A stretch of DNA of 32,564 nt from a bacterium (GTDB lineage Bacteria; Actinomycetota; Acidimicrobiia; Spongiisociales; UBA5794), in the NCBI GenBank assembly GCA_024228555.1, contig JAAETI010000404.1, forward strand, positions 1 to 32,564. The letters are read 5' to 3'. Position 1 is the first letter of the stretch. Each line of letters begins with the position of its first letter. Of the stretch, positions 7,957 through 16,460 are shown piece after piece. The notes beneath the pieces were generated by a model. It made no database searches. It was not told where the DNA came from and saw nothing but the letters and a program-made list of their open reading frames with translations. A program made the translations under genes and the position numbers.

Positions 7957-8298
7957 ATGTCAGCTGAAGGGCTTTGGCTACTGGACTACGACTGGGAAGT
8001 CGACGGGACCAGCGAGACGATCACAATCGAATTCCGTAGCGACAACACCTACACCTTTGGGGACGGTTCCTCGGGTGATTGGGCCGAGATCGATGGCTTG
8101 ATTGTCATGAAGTATGAGGACGGCCCGTATCCCGTCTTCGCCGCCGTCCGTGTCGGAGATGCCCTAGTCGGGCTTGGAACAACCGGTGGCGGCTACAACA
8201 TGACGTGGCGGGGCAGACGTGTTCCGATGGCTGCTGCAAGCTCTGGCGGTCCTCAGAACGAAGCAGTTGCAGTGGCACGGTTCCTGGCGTCCGAGTGA
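7957..8298 (+). CDS. Small uncharacterised protein beside the protease operon
   Basis: A 113-residue protein with a good ribosome binding site (AGGAG about seven bases before the ATG). The sequence starts GLWLLDYDWEVDG, followed by FRSDNTYTFGDGSSGDWAEIDG and a Gly-rich strand region, MTWRGRRVP. The alternating pattern suggests a small beta-barrel in the style of lipocalin-like or fatty-acid-binding-like domains, but I cannot confirm that. There is no signal peptide. It is divergent from the S8-CHAT operon, so it may be co-regulated with it. Function unknown. Confidence 0.65.
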   Translation: MSAEGLWLLDYDWEVDGTSETITIEFRSDNTYTFGDGSSGDWAEIDGLIVMKYEDGPYPVFAAVRVGDALVGLGTTGGGYNMTWRGRRVPMAAASSGGPQNEAVAVARFLASE

Positions 8299-8422
8299 GG
8301 GATGTGGGGCGGGAAAGCGAAGACCAACCTGTCCGTAGGGCAGGCGGCGTCAGAGGGCCGGAGAGACGGGGCGGCCAATTGGGCGTCAGGCGCCGGGTTA
8401 TTGGGCGGGGCGGTGGCGGTTT

Positions 8423-9201
8423 TCACCTCACTGAGCCAAGCCCGAGCGGCAGATCGAATCCGATCACCGTCAGCAAGATGCGCAGCCGCGGCATCACGGC
8501 GTGCTGGAGCATCGCTTCGATGTAGCACTCGAAACCGTTCTCGAGACCTTCGGGTTTGATGTCGACGATCTCGATGCCGTCGATGACCAGCGCCACCATT
8601 TGCGCACCTTCGGGTCCGGTCACCTCGGAGTGGGCCTTGGCGTACAGGTCGAGGTGGTAACAGGTGAGCTCCTCTGTCGGTAACGTCATCGGTTCCCGTT
8701 CCTCCCGGGCCGGGACGTGGGTAGCCGGATTGTCGGAGCCCGGGCACTTGATGGGCTCCTGAGGTGCTGGCGGGAACTCCTGGTATGCCCAGCGGGGTGG
8801 GCAGCCGACGCCGGCGCAGACCCGCAGGAAGATCGACAGCTCCTGGTTACGGAGTCGGCCACCCAGCTCCCGGGGGAGCTCCCGGTCGGTTGGGTGGAAG
8901 TCGATGGCCATTTCGGCGAGTTGCATCGCCCAGTTCATCGAATACAGGCCACCGGTGCCGGGTATCGGCAACGGCGCTTCGATGGTCATTGCAGGGTTGG
9001 AACGGTTGAGAACCGCAGGTGCCACCGGTACCCGGCAGCACATCCGCTTCTCCCACTCTTGTGCTACTCAGAGCGTTCCGTGTTGAACAGCGACGGCCGT
9101 TCGGCCATCACGTGCTCGATGATGCGATTGACGCCTCGTTCGTGGAAACTGCTGTAGAAATCGGAGTGATCTGTCAGTGCCACCAGCGTCCCCTCTCTCA
9201 T
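8423..9201 (-). pseudogene. Conserved hypothetical gene split by a probable frameshift
   Basis: Two minus-strand frames appear to belong to one protein. The first (9201-9064, 45 residues) contains FYSSFHERGVNRIIEHVMAE and stops right after SLFNTERSE. The second (8423-9043, 206 residues) begins MCCRVPVAPAVLNRSN and continues with IEAPLPIPGTGGLYSMNW, LSIFLRVCAGVGCPP, LTCYHLDLYAKAH and EIVDIKPEGLENGFECYI. The frame just upstream of 9043 reads VAQEWEKRM, open from the place where the first frame stops, which is what a one-base change would give. Alternatively the second part is an independent gene, since a GGGAGA element lies six bases before ATG 9043. The Cys-rich second part looks like a conserved family but I cannot name it. 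Sequencing error is possible. Confidence 0.5.
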
Positions 9202-9226
9202 GTCCGTGCACACCGATGGTGTGCGA

Positions 9227-9550
9227 ATGGTTACAAGAGGCGATTCACGGTGGGGTGATACGCGGAGATACCTCGATGGATTGACGTCCACGACCGACGG
9301 CCATCTTGCCGCTCATGTTCTGGTGGTGGTTCCGCGTGAGATGAAGCTGTACGAGGCGGCCTTGCGGCGCGGCGGGGCTACGTGGCTGTGGCGCTACTAC
9401 AAACCGGTGGGGCGCCAATTGCTGGAAGAGGCCGGGAGGCTCGGCCCAACAGCGCTCAGCGAGGCATATCGATCGCCGTGGAAGGAGACCAGCCACAAAG
9501 GGTTGCCCGAGGAGTTCCGTTTCGCGGCCGCTGCACGCATGCTCAGCTGA
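9227..9550 (+). CDS. Hypothetical protein
   Basis: A frame of about 107 residues from ATG 9227 (or 116 from ATG 9200, which would overlap the divergent gene's start). It contains DTRRYLDGL, HVLVVVPREMKLYEAALRR and WLWRYYKPVGRQLLEEAGRL, which look like real helical protein. There is no good ribosome binding site. It could be the end of a truncated gene. It lies 73 bases upstream of the AlbA_2 gene on the same strand. No function is recognised. Confidence 0.4.
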   Translation: MVTRGDSRWGDTRRYLDGLTSTTDGHLAAHVLVVVPREMKLYEAALRRGGATWLWRYYKPVGRQLLEEAGRLGPTALSEAYRSPWKETSHKGLPEEFRFAAAARMLS

Positions 9551-9623
9551 CGAGCGAGAAACGGGTGGGGAAGAGGGACGCTGTCGTTAGCATCCATACC
9601 GAAGCCTGGAATGGGACACAGAG

Positions 9624-11090
9624 ATGAGATCCAACGATCGTCCAAACTCACCGGATGAGCTCGCAGAGCTGTTGACAACAGCTGATGAGCTGGTGTCGTA
9701 TATCGGCCACCACGAGTCTCGGCTGGTCGAGCTCAAGAAGGGTCGTTCTCCAGCTAAGACGTGCACAGCCGTCGCCGCAATGGCCAACGATGAAGCTGGG
9801 GCTGTCGGCCTCATCGCTCTGGGCGTAGCCGAGGGCGCACCTCCCGCTCTTGAGGGGCTGAAGGTTACGGACGGGGTTCTGAAGAGGGTCCGTCGCGAGA
9901 TCAGCGATTCGGTATCGCCGCCACCGACCATCCAGATCTGGACCATTGGTATCACCGACGGCACCGCGGTCCTGTGCATTGGCGTCCAGGGCGACGGCGT
10001 CCGAGTCTACGAGTACAGAGGGCAACCCTACCGCCGTGTTGGTAGTGAGAATGTGAAGATGTCCCGCAACGATGCCTTCGAGCGGCGTGTCGTCTACAGC
10101 GGGCAAGAGAGTGCTTGGGAGGGGGCGTCCTCGAATGAGCCAGCTTCATCTCTCGACCCAGCATATATCCAGAGGTTCTTGAGAGCCGCCAGGCTGAACC
10201 AAGGAGCAAGCGGCTCGGATGAAGAGGTTCTGCTCAACTACGGGATCACGACGGCTGATGGTCGCACGACTAACGCCGGGCTGGCTTTGTTCGGTCACAA
10301 GGATCGATTGGGCAGTGTGATGCCTCAGTGCCTATTTCAAGCCGGACGATTCGAGAGCGTGAGAGCGTTGCGTAATCCGGTCGATCAGGTCCAGGGGGAG
10401 ATGTGCATACTCGCTCAGTTCGACGCCGGCACCAGCTTCGTTGAACGACACCTGTCGAAGTCGCCGAGAAGCCTTCCGGACGGTACACGGGTGGATCTGC
10501 TCGAGATTCCCAACGAGTCCATTAGGGAGATATTCCTAAATGCACTGGTTCACAGAGACTATGTAGCACCAAACGGTCGGGTCGCTCTTCACGTTGGGAA
10601 TGATGAAGTCCGCATCATCTCTTCAGGCTCTATGGTGCCCGGCATCGAATACTCATTTCTCGCGGCGAAGTCCGGGGAACTTGGCTCGAAGTTTCGGAAC
10701 CCGGTGATGGGCCGGGTTCTTCACGCCATGGGCCTCGTGGAAAGATGGGGCGGAGGCATCAAGACTGCCGTCGACGCAACTCTGGCACAGTTCCTCCCTG
10801 CGCCGCGGTTCCGGCTCGGTGACGACCAAGTGTCCGTAGCCCTTGTGCGTCCCGATCGGCTGCCCGACTGGGTCGCCGATGTTGGCCTCCTGATCGATGA
10901 CCTCCTCGTCTGGGATTGCTTGGCAGCTGAGCCTCTCACAACTAGGGATTTGCGCAGGTTGACGCAGTTGACCCGGCAGCAAACGACAGAATCGATTCAA
11001 AGGCTGACTGAAGTTGGTGCCGTAGAGTTACCCGAAGGACCTTCAGGAGTGGTGCGCCGTCGAGATTGGGACGGACTCGATTTCCGCTAG
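9624..11090 (+). CDS. Schlafen AlbA_2 / RecG-C-like ATPase-fold protein
   Basis: A 488-residue protein. The N-terminal ~150 residues form an AlbA_2 (Schlafen-type, 'divergent AAA_4') domain: ESRLVELKKGRSPAK, then AVAAMANDEAGAVGLIALGV. The middle, around residues 290-390, has the conserved segment LEIPNESIREIFLNALVHRDY followed by RIISSGSMVPGI and GLVERWGGGIKTA. This is typical of the ATP-binding-like C-terminal region of so-called RecG-like transcriptional regulators. A winged-helix tail follows (TTRDLRRLTQLTRQQTTESI). Such proteins are often found in defence or accessory islands and are annotated as putative DNA-binding regulators; biochemical roles vary. Here it sits alone, convergent with the helicase gene, at the edge of a defence island. 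Regulation or nucleic-acid cleavage are both possible. Confidence 0.8.
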   Translation: MRSNDRPNSPDELAELLTTADELVSYIGHHESRLVELKKGRSPAKTCTAVAAMANDEAGAVGLIALGVAEGAPPALEGLKVTDGVLKRVRREISDSVSPPPTIQIWTIGITDGTAVLCIGVQGDGVRVYEYRGQPYRRVGSENVKMSRNDAFERRVVYSGQESAWEGASSNEPASSLDPAYIQRFLRAARLNQGASGSDEEVLLNYGITTADGRTTNAGLALFGHKDRLGSVMPQCLFQAGRFESVRALRNPVDQVQGEMCILAQFDAGTSFVERHLSKSPRSLPDGTRVDLLEIPNESIREIFLNALVHRDYVAPNGRVALHVGNDEVRIISSGSMVPGIEYSFLAAKSGELGSKFRNPVMGRVLHAMGLVERWGGGIKTAVDATLAQFLPAPRFRLGDDQVSVALVRPDRLPDWVADVGLLIDDLLVWDCLAAEPLTTRDLRRLTQLTRQQTTESIQRLTEVGAVELPEGPSGVVRRRDWDGLDFR

Positions 11091-11220
11091 TTCGCAAGCA
11101 GAAGCTGCTCCTGGTGCGGGAGTTCACTTCTCGATGGCACGCTATCTGTCTCGACGGTTAACGCAGACCACAGCCCAGTTCGCAGGGACATCTCCTGCGA
11201 AACGGACCCTCGAGGTAGCA

Positions 11221-13356
11221 CTAGGTGGGGACGGTCCCGTCCATCTCCCACAAATCATCGGTGACGTTCTCGAGGAATGGCGATCGCTCATCGGCGCTGG
11301 CGAGAATGAGAAGCCTCCGCATGGCCCTTGTGCAGGCTACGAACAAGAGGCGTTGCTGCCGCTGGAGGTGCTCGGTGTCCTCCGTACCCATTGAGTACCA
11401 AGGAAGTCGTCCATCCTCGGCGGCGGCCACAACCACGATCGGGAACTCGATTCCCTTTGCGGCATGCATAGTCGTCACCTTCACTCCGGGATGTGCAATG
11501 TCCAGGTTCCTGGAGCGCATTGCCTTGGCGTTGTACCGGGAGTCGACGGCGGCGACGACGTCATCGAATTCTTTGGTGGTGGGGCAGAGAACCGCGACCG
11601 AATCGGGGCCGACGCGTTCCTCTCTCATCGCCTGAGCTATGAAGCGGTTCAAAGCGGGCGCCCAGTCGTCGACGTCTCCGTACCAGTGGATTGTCGGCCA
11701 TCGGCCTCGGTAAACAGGCTCCACGGCCATAGTCTCGGAGTCGGTAGCGTCGTCGTCCGGGGCCAACTGTGCCACTGCTTCCCAGATCTCGCGAGTGGTT
11801 CGGTAGTTGCGTTTCAAGATGCTGGTCCGGCCGGTGAACTGGAGTTCGTCGGCCACGGCTCGCCATCGCATTCCTGTTCCGTAGATACTCTGGTTTGAGT
11901 CGGCGGTTATGAAGACGTTTTTGCCGCCTTTGCAGAGCTTCGAGGCGAGTCGGATCGCTACCGGTTTGAGATCTTGGGCTTCGTCGATGAAGACGTAGTC
12001 GTATTGCGGGGCGGCGCCGTCGAGGGCTGCAGCTTGTTTGGTGCTGAAGAAGCAGAGTTTCTGGGACTCGAGGGCGGGCGTCAAGAGCTCGTGGAACTGC
12101 CAGACGCCTCGGCGCTGCCGCTCGTTGAGTCCTCGGCCGCGACCCGTCCGATCCTCCTCGAGGTAACCGTCTAATGAGTCGATGCCGCGTCCGGCGATCA
12201 CCCAGTCGACTTCTTCGAGCAGGAAGGGTACATCTCGCCGATCGAAGGGGAACGACGCGTCTCGGGAACGGAGCTTCTCGAGAGCCCGCTGGGAGGCGGA
12301 TTTCACGCCGTTGTGGCTGTCGTTCACCGGGTTGAGACTGAAGCCGTTCCTGCCTGCCAGTCTTGCGGCGATCCGATCGATGGTCTCGACCTGGATGTCG
12401 GCTGTCGATCCGCCGGCGACGAGCTCGGTGAGGAGACGCTTGGAGGCTTTGATAAGGGAGTTGGTGTAGGTAGTGAGGAGGATCTTCATCTGTCCCCTCA
12501 ATCCGGGAAGCGACGCCTCGTGTTCCGCAACGATCTCTCGGATGCAGTACAGGGCTACAACAGACTTGCCCGACCCCGGTCCACCTTTGAGCATCCATGG
12601 ACCTTTGGGTTCAATACGGTGGAAGCGACGGACGAATGCCTCCTGGTCCTCGTCGAGCTTTAGAAGGAAGCTGCCGAGCGAGCGGGATTCGTCGACTGCC
12701 TCAAGAAGCTCCTCGGCCGATCGGGCGACCCGAGTCGGGGTTTGAACGATCTCGGGCAAGGCGGGAGGCCAGACGAGATTCATCACTCGTAGGAGGATGG
12801 AGTCGTCGACGGTACCCGACAATGCCAGCAGGTCCTGCTCGGTGCGAGAAGAGCACAAGGCAGCGTGATGAGCTCGTGGGATCGACCATTCGCTGAGCAG
12901 CTCTGGGGTCAATTCGATCGGCAATTCATCATCGGGCGACGCAGCGTGATCGTCCTCCGCGACGGCTGGCATCAACCAAGCAGCCGCAGTGTGTTCGGTT
13001 GTTTGCTCTTCGATCAGCTCAGGGGCCTCACGGATGATCTCGTGTGTCGGACCATCGGGCCCCAATCCGATCCGGTCGTAGATGTCCTTTCGGTCTCCAA
13101 GGGCGACCAGCGTGACGGTCCCTCTGTCTCGGTCCTTTGTGACTCTGTAGATGAGCCGGTAGCTGTCGCCGACGCGGCATCGCCACAGATCTCGATAGCC
13201 ATGGAGCTTCTTGACCTTGTTGCCGCCGGCATCCTCGGCGTGTTCGGTCAGGAACTCGAGGGTTCTGCGGAATGTGTTCTGAACTCGCCGGGGAACCCGC
13301 GTCAGGTCGACGATGAATGCTTCGTAGAAGCTGATTCCGTACGACATCTGGGCCAC
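11221..13356 (-). CDS. RelE-type toxin domain fused to UvrD/Rep superfamily I helicase
   Basis: A 711-residue protein. Residues 1-95 are RelE/ParE-like (FYEAFIVDLTRVPRRVQ, KKLHGYRDLWRCRVGDSYRL, YRVTKD, LGDRKDIYDR). A linker leads into an SF1 helicase with Walker A GGPGSGKS (258-265), Walker B FIDEAQD (Asp458-Asp462), motif III-like ADSNQSIYG, motif IV-like RNYRTT, motif V VTTMHAAKGIEFP and motif VI LFVACTRAMRRL. All helicase motifs look intact, so ATP-driven DNA translocation is expected. The RelE-like part may bind nucleic acid or ribosomes, or may be a degenerate toxin. No separate antitoxin gene is adjacent. The dual-OB-like gene lies 72 bases upstream on the same strand, so it is probably the last gene of a four-gene operon with the DUF488 pair. 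Confidence 0.88.
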   Translation of the reverse strand: MAQMSYGISFYEAFIVDLTRVPRRVQNTFRRTLEFLTEHAEDAGGNKVKKLHGYRDLWRCRVGDSYRLIYRVTKDRDRGTVTLVALGDRKDIYDRIGLGPDGPTHEIIREAPELIEEQTTEHTAAAWLMPAVAEDDHAASPDDELPIELTPELLSEWSIPRAHHAALCSSRTEQDLLALSGTVDDSILLRVMNLVWPPALPEIVQTPTRVARSAEELLEAVDESRSLGSFLLKLDEDQEAFVRRFHRIEPKGPWMLKGGPGSGKSVVALYCIREIVAEHEASLPGLRGQMKILLTTYTNSLIKASKRLLTELVAGGSTADIQVETIDRIAARLAGRNGFSLNPVNDSHNGVKSASQRALEKLRSRDASFPFDRRDVPFLLEEVDWVIAGRGIDSLDGYLEEDRTGRGRGLNERQRRGVWQFHELLTPALESQKLCFFSTKQAAALDGAAPQYDYVFIDEAQDLKPVAIRLASKLCKGGKNVFITADSNQSIYGTGMRWRAVADELQFTGRTSILKRNYRTTREIWEAVAQLAPDDDATDSETMAVEPVYRGRWPTIHWYGDVDDWAPALNRFIAQAMREERVGPDSVAVLCPTTKEFDDVVAAVDSRYNAKAMRSRNLDIAHPGVKVTTMHAAKGIEFPIVVVAAAEDGRLPWYSMGTEDTEHLQRQQRLLFVACTRAMRRLLILASADERSPFLENVTDDLWEMDGTVPT

Positions 13357-13428
13357 CGCCGATTATCGACCGATCGTCGGATCCTACCCGTGATTCGCCA
13401 TGGCTCAGGATCCGTGCGTCGCTGCCGG

Positions 13429-14259
13429 CTAGTCGACGAGGCCCAATACTTGCAGCCGTTCGGTGACTTGTTCTTGGGGTGCGTTGAGAGCGTCGGCGAT
13501 CTCCGCCAGTTGTGCACCGGATTCGTAGCGTCGGAGGAGATCGTCATCATCGAGGGACAAAGACCTATCGGTGTCGGGAGTCGGCCGAAAGTGGATTCCG
13601 TTGACCTGGAGCCAGTGGGCCGGATCACGGGCCGGATCGTCGGTTGGGTACGGCCTGCCCAACCCCACCGACAGCAGGACGTCCTCGGATTGCAGCCGTT
13701 CCTTAGTCTTCTGGACAAGGGTTTGGTCGACGATCCAGGCCCCGTTGGACTCGTTGTAGAAACGGACGTCGGTTATCGACAGATCCAGGTCCCCAAGATC
13801 CGGATCGACGATGCCGATCCGGGCTCTCCCATCGGGGGTTCTGATCACCGGTCGGTAGGCGGGGGAGAGGGTGCCGAGTGATCTGGTACCTGCTCTCTCC
13901 GGCACAACGGCGCCGTTGCCGCGGTTCTCCAGGTCGTGGCCGAAGATGTCTTGCAGTGACAGTTCGGCGTTGGCTTCGAGCTTGGCCCACAGGCTCGTCG
14001 GTGGCTCCGTCCCGGTTCGGCGCAGGTTGCTGAGCTCGATACGGTGATCCTCGACTTCGGGACGTACCCCGACATCGTCGGGCCGGCCGAGATCGACGAT
14101 TGCGCCGACCTCAAGTGGGCCTTCGCGGGTCGCCAACAGGGAGCTCGGAAGGCGACTGCCGTCGAGCACCGGACGGATGTGTCGCCCGTCATCGGCCAGA
14201 CCCGCCGCGCAGATGTATCCGGGGGCCATGCGAGTCAGGTGGTCGACGACGATTTCCAT
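13429..14259 (-). CDS. Dual-OB-domain-like protein of the DUF488 operon
   Basis: A 276-residue protein. The ATG at 14259 overlaps the DUF488 stop (TGATG), and the longer upstream frame is a shadow of that gene. It opens EIVVDHLTRMAPGYICAAGL, with RHIRPVL and later SSLLATREGPLEVGAIVDLG. This reads like the bacterial 'dual OB domain' family, in which a T-R-M/C-AG pattern starts the first OB fold. The C-terminal third contains YPTDDPARDPAHWLQVNGI and ends with a helix-turn-helix-like stretch (ESGAQLAEIADALNAPQ). OB folds usually bind single-stranded nucleic acid, so a nucleic-acid sensor or adaptor acting with the helicase is plausible but unproven. Confidence 0.65.
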   Translation of the reverse strand: MEIVVDHLTRMAPGYICAAGLADDGRHIRPVLDGSRLPSSLLATREGPLEVGAIVDLGRPDDVGVRPEVEDHRIELSNLRRTGTEPPTSLWAKLEANAELSLQDIFGHDLENRGNGAVVPERAGTRSLGTLSPAYRPVIRTPDGRARIGIVDPDLGDLDLSITDVRFYNESNGAWIVDQTLVQKTKERLQSEDVLLSVGLGRPYPTDDPARDPAHWLQVNGIHFRPTPDTDRSLSLDDDDLLRRYESGAQLAEIADALNAPQEQVTERLQVLGLVD

Positions 14260-14699
14260 CACAAATGGATCGCGTCGAGGTTTATGCCGGTGAGTCCCAG
14301 GTATTCGACTACGAGGCGGCGATGACAACGCTCCGGCCCGGGCTCGCTGCATAGAAGGACGGACGGGCGATTGAGCAGATGATCCCAGTCGATGGCTTGC
14401 TCGACGGACCGCTCCGACATGAGGTTGAGGAACTGCCGCTCGTAATCGTCCCATTCCAGGTCGCCGGATCGGTACGCCTTGAGCATGTTGCCCTCGGGGG
14501 CCAGCAGCGGTTCGTGAACGTAGTCGGCATCACAGAGTTCCCGCAGGAAGAAAGCTAGGTCGTCTCGTTTGGCGAACGCGGCCAGCTGGGAAACGTTGTT
14601 GAGCCGGACGTCGATCAGGCGTCGAATGCCGGCGTCTTTCAGAGTCCCGAAGAACTCGGCGGCCGACTTCTTGGTGAAACCGATTGTATGGATCTCCAC
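14259..14699 (-). CDS. DUF488 family protein (second of two)
   Basis: A 146-residue protein from GTG 14699, with GGGAGG upstream but at a long spacing. It opens with the family hallmark IHTIGFTKKSAAEFFGTL and RRLIDVRLNN, and contains the conserved C-terminal segment VLLCSEPGPERCHRRLV, including the Cys and the CHR/CHRR motif typical of DUF488. The family has no settled biochemical role. The gene overlaps both its neighbours (61 bases with the upstream DUF488, one base with the dual-OB gene), so the three are made from one transcript. This copy is more divergent from a canonical DUF488 than the first. Confidence 0.85.
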   Translation of the reverse strand: MEIHTIGFTKKSAAEFFGTLKDAGIRRLIDVRLNNVSQLAAFAKRDDLAFFLRELCDADYVHEPLLAPEGNMLKAYRSGDLEWDDYERQFLNLMSERSVEQAIDWDHLLNRPSVLLCSEPGPERCHRRLVVEYLGLTGINLDAIHL

Positions 14700-15238
14700 G
14701 ACGAGAACTCACCTCCCTCGAACAGCCCCTCCTGAGTATCGCCTGCAGGCGGCAGTTCGTGTTCATGTTGGATGTTGCCGTCTTTGCGGATGTGTTTGGT
14801 GTGCCGGCCGTGTCTCTGGAGGACGCGTCCGACAAGAAGACGTCGATGGCAGTCGGTCGGGTTCTCCTCGCCGCACATGATTGCCACCTGCTGTTTCTGT
14901 GCGGACCCCTCGAGGCGTTCGACAGCTTCGCTGAAGGCAGGGGAGTCGGCAACCAGGCCGTACAGCACATGTCCCGTCTCGTCGTACATGGCCGGATCAT
15001 CTGGCCGTCCTCCCAAGCCGGGCTCGTGCCGGTAGTCAATCCCGGCTTCGGCGAGCAGCTTCTCGAGTGCCGCTCGATTGAAGTGCGGTGTGTATCGGGA
15101 ATAGGGCTGGGAGCGGATGTCGACGACCAGTTCAACGCCTGCTTTCGTCAACAAGTCAATGAAGAAGCGGCCGTCATGATTCGAATGCCCGATGGTGAGG
15201 ATGGCTCGATCACTGGGTTGTTTGATGGGCGGCTGCAC
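14639..15238 (-). CDS. DUF488 family protein (first of two)
   Basis: A 199-residue protein. I chose GTG 15238 because GAGGAG lies eight bases upstream; the open frame extends further but without protein-like sequence. The N-terminus reads AILTIGHSNHDGRFFIDLL and VDIRSQPYSRYTPHFN, and the conserved distal motif is IMCGEENPTDCHRRLL, a canonical DUF488 signature. The C-terminal tail overlaps the next DUF488 gene by 61 bases. Two different DUF488 paralogues in tandem with a dual-OB-like protein and a helicase suggest a functional unit. It is divergent from the C5 methyltransferase gene, with about 120 bases of shared upstream region. Confidence 0.87.
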   Translation of the reverse strand: MQPPIKQPSDRAILTIGHSNHDGRFFIDLLTKAGVELVVDIRSQPYSRYTPHFNRAALEKLLAEAGIDYRHEPGLGGRPDDPAMYDETGHVLYGLVADSPAFSEAVERLEGSAQKQQVAIMCGEENPTDCHRRLLVGRVLQRHGRHTKHIRKDGNIQHEHELPPAGDTQEGLFEGGEFSSWRSIQSVSPRSRPPSSSGL

Positions 15239-15356
15239 GATGGCAACTCCTCGGTCCCTGGGATGGCCGTTGTGGCCCGGTGGGCGGTCACATCCCTGCG
15301 GAATCTGTCGTGGCGTCCCGCTATTGTACGCAGCAGAGTTACACCCATGTAAGTAG

Positions 15357-16442
15357 ATGGTACTGATGCGGATGATCGACCTCTTCGCAGGCTGCGGAGG
15401 GATGACCAAGGGATTTGAGGACGAAGGGTTCGTCCCCGCGTTCGCCGTGGAATGGGAGCGACGGGCGGCGGCCACCTATGAAGAGAATTTCGGGCCCCAC
15501 GTTGTGGCGGCGGACATCACAGAGATTCCCGATTCCGAGTTCCCGGCCGCCGACGTAGTCGTCGGAGGGCCCCCGTGCCAAGGGTTCTCCCAGTTGGGGA
15601 CACGGGATCCCGACGATCCGCGCAACAGCCTGTGGGCCGAGTACGCACGGGTTGTAGCGCATGTGCAACCGAGTGTCTTTGTGCTTGAGAATGTCCCACA
15701 GTTCCTCAAGTCCGGCCAATACGGGCTGATGGAGGACTGGACCAACAACGACGGCCCACTTGCCGGATATGAGCTCGTCTCCGGGGTGCTGAACGCCGCC
15801 GACTACGGGGTGCCTCAACGCCGCAAGCGGGCCATCCTTATCGGCTCTCGTGTAGGCACTCCGTCTCTGCCCGAGGCGACGCACGGCGACCAGTTGGGTC
15901 GGGAGCCGTGGCTAGGGCTGCGGGAGGCATTTGCCGGAATTCCATTCACAGCCGGGCCATCGACTCTTCCCGATCGATCACGAGACGATGGTATTGCCGG
16001 GCCGTTCAAGGCCGAAGAGCTGCATCTGTCTCGCAATCCCAAAGAGATCAGCCTGCTGCGCTACGACGCCGTCCCCCCAGGCGGCGGCCGCTTCGACTTG
16101 CCAGAGGAGTTGTTGCCCGCATGCTGGGCGAACAAGCCCACCGGAACGACCGACGTAATGGGGCGGCTCGAATGGGATCGGCCAGCATTGACCATCCGAA
16201 CCGAGTTCTACAAGCCGGAAAAGGGTCGCTATCTGCATCCGCAATACGACGTTGCGAATCCAGATGACCGCGTCAACCGACCGATCACGCACTGGGAAGC
16301 GGCCCGAATTCAAACTTTCCCGGACGACTTCAAGTGGTGCGGGACGAAGATTGAGATCGCACGCCAGATCGGCAACGCCGTACCGCCTCTCCTTGCCAGG
16401 GTGATAGCCCGGCATCTTCGAGACACGCTGCTCGACGCCTGA
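15357..16442 (+). CDS. DNA (cytosine-5-) methyltransferase, NaeI-type system
   Basis: A 361-residue C5-cytosine methyltransferase that transfers a methyl group from S-adenosylmethionine to cytosine. Visible motifs are I (DLFAGCGGMTKGF), IV with catalytic Cys74 (GGPPCQGFSQLG), VI (FVLENVPQF), VIII (PQRRKRAILIG) and X (QIGNAVPPLLARVIA). The variable target-recognition region lies between about 220 and 300. Three closely spaced ATGs (15357, 15366, 15372) are possible starts and none has a clear ribosome binding site. The convergent neighbour is a NaeI-like endonuclease, so the enzyme most likely protects GCCGGC, the NaeI target, if specificity is conserved; that is inference. It may also need to be expressed before the endonuclease on entry into a new host. 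Confidence 0.92.
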   Translation: MVLMRMIDLFAGCGGMTKGFEDEGFVPAFAVEWERRAAATYEENFGPHVVAADITEIPDSEFPAADVVVGGPPCQGFSQLGTRDPDDPRNSLWAEYARVVAHVQPSVFVLENVPQFLKSGQYGLMEDWTNNDGPLAGYELVSGVLNAADYGVPQRRKRAILIGSRVGTPSLPEATHGDQLGREPWLGLREAFAGIPFTAGPSTLPDRSRDDGIAGPFKAEELHLSRNPKEISLLRYDAVPPGGGRFDLPEELLPACWANKPTGTTDVMGRLEWDRPALTIRTEFYKPEKGRYLHPQYDVANPDDRVNRPITHWEAARIQTFPDDFKWCGTKIEIARQIGNAVPPLLARVIARHLRDTLLDA

Positions 16443-16460
16443 GGCCGTGGCCAGGAACGC

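Noticed and set aside
12865-13881. 338-residue plus-strand frame opposite the helicase and dual-OB genes
   Set aside because: It crosses the boundary of two well-supported minus-strand genes and shows no domain features; it is an antisense shadow.
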